Shown piece after piece: positions 60,235 through 64,000 of a DNA stretch of 64,000 bases. Source of the DNA: Cryptomeria japonica (lineage: Eukaryota; Streptophyta; Pinopsida; Cupressales; Cupressaceae); assembly GCF_030272615.1 (NCBI RefSeq), contig NC_081408.1, forward strand, positions 768,577,336 to 768,641,335. Direction: 5' to 3'. Every line of letters starts with the position of its first letter. Within the stretch, counting starts at the first letter, position 1. Below the pieces are notes generated by a model. It worked only from the letters and a program-made list of their open reading frames with translations, made no database searches and was not told where the DNA came from. Position numbers and translations under genes: made by a program.

Positions 60235-61898
60235 TGTAGCGTCGTAAATTGTACGCACTTGCTATGGTGGTACAATTTCACACCTAGTTTAGCACCCGCC
60301 TTGGCGCATTTTGCATTTTGCATTGCATTTCCCCTTTAGCACTTAATTAATCAAATTAATTAGGTCTAAGGTTCTATTTTATCATCTCCCATATCATAAA
60401 GTTGGGCCCTTTTCATTAAAGTGTGCCTGTTTCATTTTATTCTTCCAATACATCATTTAATCAAAAACCCTAATTAAGCCCTATTTTGAACTTGGGGGCT
60501 TGATTTCGGGGGTCAAAACATCTCAAAATCACCTGTAACTTTGGGATTCTCTTTAAAATCATCATATCCGACGGCCCTGAAAATTTGGTGAAAAGTTGTC
60601 GAGACCATGGCGCCCGGAGAGGACGATGGCGCCCGGAGTGCACATGGTCCCGGACATTTTTCCCAAAATTTTAGGAGCGCGATCCAATCATAAAATAAAG
60701 CTTAACCCCAAGAAATTGGTGGGATATTCAATCTCTAGGTCGGCCAAAAGTTGAAATTAAGACCTAGGGTTTCATACATAAGAGCTCTCTTTCTTCATTT
60801 GAAAGGATTCGAACTTTGGCTTTCGAGGACCTTCTATGCAGCGAAAGAGCAAATCTTTGAAGACTTCAACAGCATTCAACATCCTTCTATCAAGCATTTA
60901 TCAATTTCATTCATCCATTTAGGGCTTGGAAGACATTGAAGAACAATAGGAGATTACCGACTGAAGATTGTCTTGTACCCCTCCCTTGGGGGTTGGGTAT
61001 GATTTCATGTTGTTTTCATGTCTTTGCATAAGCTTCAATATATCACTTATTCATGCTTTAGATCATTTTGCATCTTGATTTGGAGCATTTACATTATCAT
61101 TTACAAGCAATTAGGGTTTATTTTCTAGGTTGCTCTAGTTTGCTTTCTTGCATTTTAGGACCTTGCACACACACTAGGTCTGCACACACAATACATTTTA
61201 CAATACAACTTGGCTATTCGTGGAGGTGGAAATCACCGAAGCGGGGGTTTGACTAAGGAAAAACCCTATATAGCCGCCCAAACACCTTTTCAGATATAAG
61301 TGCAGGTTTCAGGACTCGGACGACGCCGCAGGTTGTAGATCCGGGAGAAGCAGACTGAGACCGACCTTCCCACCAAATTTTAGAGCAAAAGACCAGGACA
61401 GGGGCGTGGAGCGCCCTGGTCCTGCCAGGACAGGGGCGCTGGGCGCCCTAGTCCTCCTGACAGACAGCATTTTCAGCATTTTTGACAGCTTTTTTCCAGA
61501 GTGCAAAACAGCAGTTTCCGGAGTAGTTTCAGGGGTAGAATCAGGACAGTGGCACCCGTGCCCCCGTCCCGAACATTTTCAGTCAGATTTTAACCCTGGG
61601 TACGCATTTGCATTCTTGTCTTGTCCTTGTGTTTACAGCTTTCCATTGTTTAAGTTCAATTTTGTAATCTCGTTATTGGTTCATACTTGCACTTTGGGGT
61701 TAGGGATTGAACTTGCATCATTTTATCTTTCAATTACAAAAAAGGAATAGAAATCCTAATAGGTATCCTGTGGCTCTCTCTTCCACAAAAAGAAGTAGCC
61801 AATTGTGTGATACCTCTAGGCTCTTTTGTATTCCGCAAGTGTGTGGTTGAAAGTGAGATTTGGGCATGTTTGCTTAGTGTCACTTTTTCTCCCACACA
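60235..61898 (+). repeat. Solo LTR, 1664 bp, with 5-bp TSD
   Basis: TGTAGCGTCG...CTCCCACACA, with TG/CA ends, flanked by CATTC on both sides (60230-60234 and 61899-61903). No internal element sequence or second LTR adjoins it. It contains repeated GC-rich words (GGCGCCCGGAG twice near 60610-60640; GGACAGGGGCG(T/C)..GGCGCCCT twice near 61398-61452) in an AT-rich background. The long LTR suggests a large Ty3/gypsy-like element, which is inference. The orientation was chosen from the TG start, but TG/CA ends are symmetrical. Confidence 0.7.
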
Positions 61899-61903
61899 CA
61901 TTC

Positions 61904-64000
61904 AATCCTTAACAAGCATGACAAATAACCGAAGAGTACTCATACTCAAACTTCTGCACCCATTTTCCAAATTTAGAGATAGGTTAATATGGGTAGGGAG
62001 AGCTTGATCGCCATTGAGTGAGGATGCCAAGAATATCTTTGATATAGATTAAAAAATGGGATTAAACCAGGGCTCAAGGACCCATCTACACAATAGCAAT
62101 CATATGACAAGAGTAACCACTGCCATGAGATATGAAACTTAAAACAATGTGACAAAGTTATTACTATGTATAACTTGAGAGCATTCAGAATTATACCCTT
62201 ATTTGATCCAAGGGGTTATATGGAGGGGAAGATAGTGAGAAAGTATGTTTATGTAACTAATTTAGAGATTTTTTTGGAAAATTTTGCCAAAAAATCTCAA
62301 TTTAGAGAAAGTGATTATTGTACTACCTTACATTGTTTTGTCTTAGCTTGAAAAAAAAAGTCTAGTTTAGATTATTTTCCTATAAAGAAAAATACTCTAA
62401 CAATATTGTTATCAAATGCAAATATTTAGAAGCTATTCCATATGATATTCTTGATAAAACCATTTCTTTTATAGAATCTAGAAAGGTAAATATTTTAAGA
62501 TTTGACTATGGAGATAGCCACCCAAGATCTAGAGGTCTGATGGAAAGCACAACAAAATGAGAAGATCAATAAGACACAAATAAACTATATTCCTATCAAT
62601 GAATACAAGTTTACAATATGAATGAATGAGATTATAAATAGAACCCCTTGATTATATAGGTCAAGATGAGACATGTAGGATACCATAAGATTATGAAAGT
62701 ATCTTAATCTTATGATATGAGACATAAAGTGATAAGTATCCTATGTATACCTTAAGTAAACTTAAATGATAAGGCATAAAAATGACCTAATAGTGGAAGT
62801 AGCTAGGTAATATCCCTAGTACACCAACAATTATTGCTACTTGTTCTTTGATTCATCTCATTGATATGGCTCAAATTGAAATAATTCATTTCATCAATCA
62901 GAACAAATATATTCAAAATTTTACTAAGAAATAAAACAAGTCTCGTGATCCTTACTTTCCTTAAACTGGCCCCTTTGGTTGCTAGCCCTTTACTCACAAG
63001 CATTACTCTCACAAAAAATACAAACTCATTTTTTTGTAAGTGATCCTTTAATCATCATCATTTTCATGCTCTGAACACACTTACGTTTGCAAGTGCAAGT
63101 ATCCCAAGCCTCGATCCAAAACTATAATCTACTATATTTGCAACAAGCTTTGCCACGTGACTTCAAATTGCTCTTGTAAGAACACAATTGTTAAATTAGT
63201 CTACATGACTAATGCAATATCATGGAGGGGTGTAGTAGAAGAAGACATATATCTCTATAAACAATATGACTTTTTTGAATATGTTCTCAAAGATCAATGA
63301 TGAAAATAATGAAGATGGGGTTTTTAGTATGATATATGAATTAACTGAACTACATACTATAAGAATGAATATGTCTCAAGAAGATCAAGGAAGTAGAGGA
63401 CAGAGGATCTCCCTATACTAGTAACACATTTAGAGGAAGGTAAATCACAATCTTCTTTTAAAACTTTTATAGTGACTCTACAAGCTGGTACTAGACCTTT
63501 CCTAATTCTTTCAAATTAGTAAACTAATGAAGATATGACTGTTCTTTAGGGAACATCTAAGAACCAGTAGGAAACACCAACACATATATATCCATATAAA
63601 TTGAGAAACAACAGCTCATCTAGGCTTTCGTAGTTATTTCTCAGTTATGGACAACAATATTATATGTACAGGTTTAAAGTTTAAACCCTTGGCCATGGAA
63701 GTATTTTGATTTAAAGTTTAAGCAGTGAGTTGTCCCATATGCATCCCATAGTTGTGGTCTAAAAGGTTGCAGTGGAATGGTAATGGGAGACACTCACGAT
63801 AGTATGACCCAATTGCCAAATCCGTCCAGCAAAATAAGGTCATCTATTACTCCACTAGATATGTGATTAAGTTGTAGCATAACAATTATAGGCGACATTC
63901 AAGTGTGACTCGATTTATAAATATTCAAGAATGTGATCAAAGCATTGTTTTTACTGCATTAAAGTTGGCCTCACCAAGCAAAACCAAATAAGTGCATACA
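61904..64000. other. Non-coding stretch, nothing recognised
   Basis: AT-rich; short ORFs only. No gene, RNA or repeat supported. Confidence 0.5.

Overview
The window reads as nuclear DNA of a seed plant with a large, repeat-rich genome. A conifer or other gymnosperm is my inference, from the very low gene density, the AT-rich and heavily decayed transposons and the long empty stretches. Direct plant signals are a Ty1/copia element primed by initiator-methionine tRNA, an L1-type LINE with an RNase H domain, plant mobile domain (PMD) coding, PPR remnants and a DRM-type cytosine methyltransferase remnant. I see no clearly intact host gene. No rRNA, tRNA or CRISPR was recognised.

Layout. 0-2.8 kb: an acidic orphan ORF and little else. 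2.8-10.7 kb: a full-length LINE with a perfect 16-bp target-site duplication (TSD), inserted in one reading frame of a RING-H2-like gene that is now broken. 12.1-15.4 kb: two decayed LINE-like copies with only the ORF1 part. 15.4-36 kb: a PMD gene on the minus strand, split in two by a 19.15-kb DNA-transposon-like unit (16207-35357). That unit has 23-bp terminal inverted repeats, subterminal repeat clusters, two palindromic satellite arrays and two convergent multi-exon genes: an unknown protein on plus and a DDE-like transposase on minus. A younger Ty1/copia element (19439-25494) is nested inside it.

36-53 kb: an LTR-like block, tandem hairpins, a PPR pseudogene, a 1.67-kb ORF1-only LINE with a perfect 16-bp TSD, and a spliced gene remnant resembling the zinc-ribbon OB fold of RPA1. 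53.5-56.7 kb: a DRM methyltransferase remnant turned into a 2.26-kb palindrome with a 14-bp spacer. 60.2-61.9 kb: a 1.66-kb solo LTR with TSD.

The two most notable objects are the giant two-gene transposon, whose superfamily I cannot name, and the DRM palindrome, which could be transcribed into a long hairpin RNA against a DNA methyltransferase gene. In-frame stops across the unrelated elements are mostly TAG and TGA rather than TAA. That is the pattern expected from C-to-T decay at methylated CHG and CG sites. All sequence comparisons here were made by eye.
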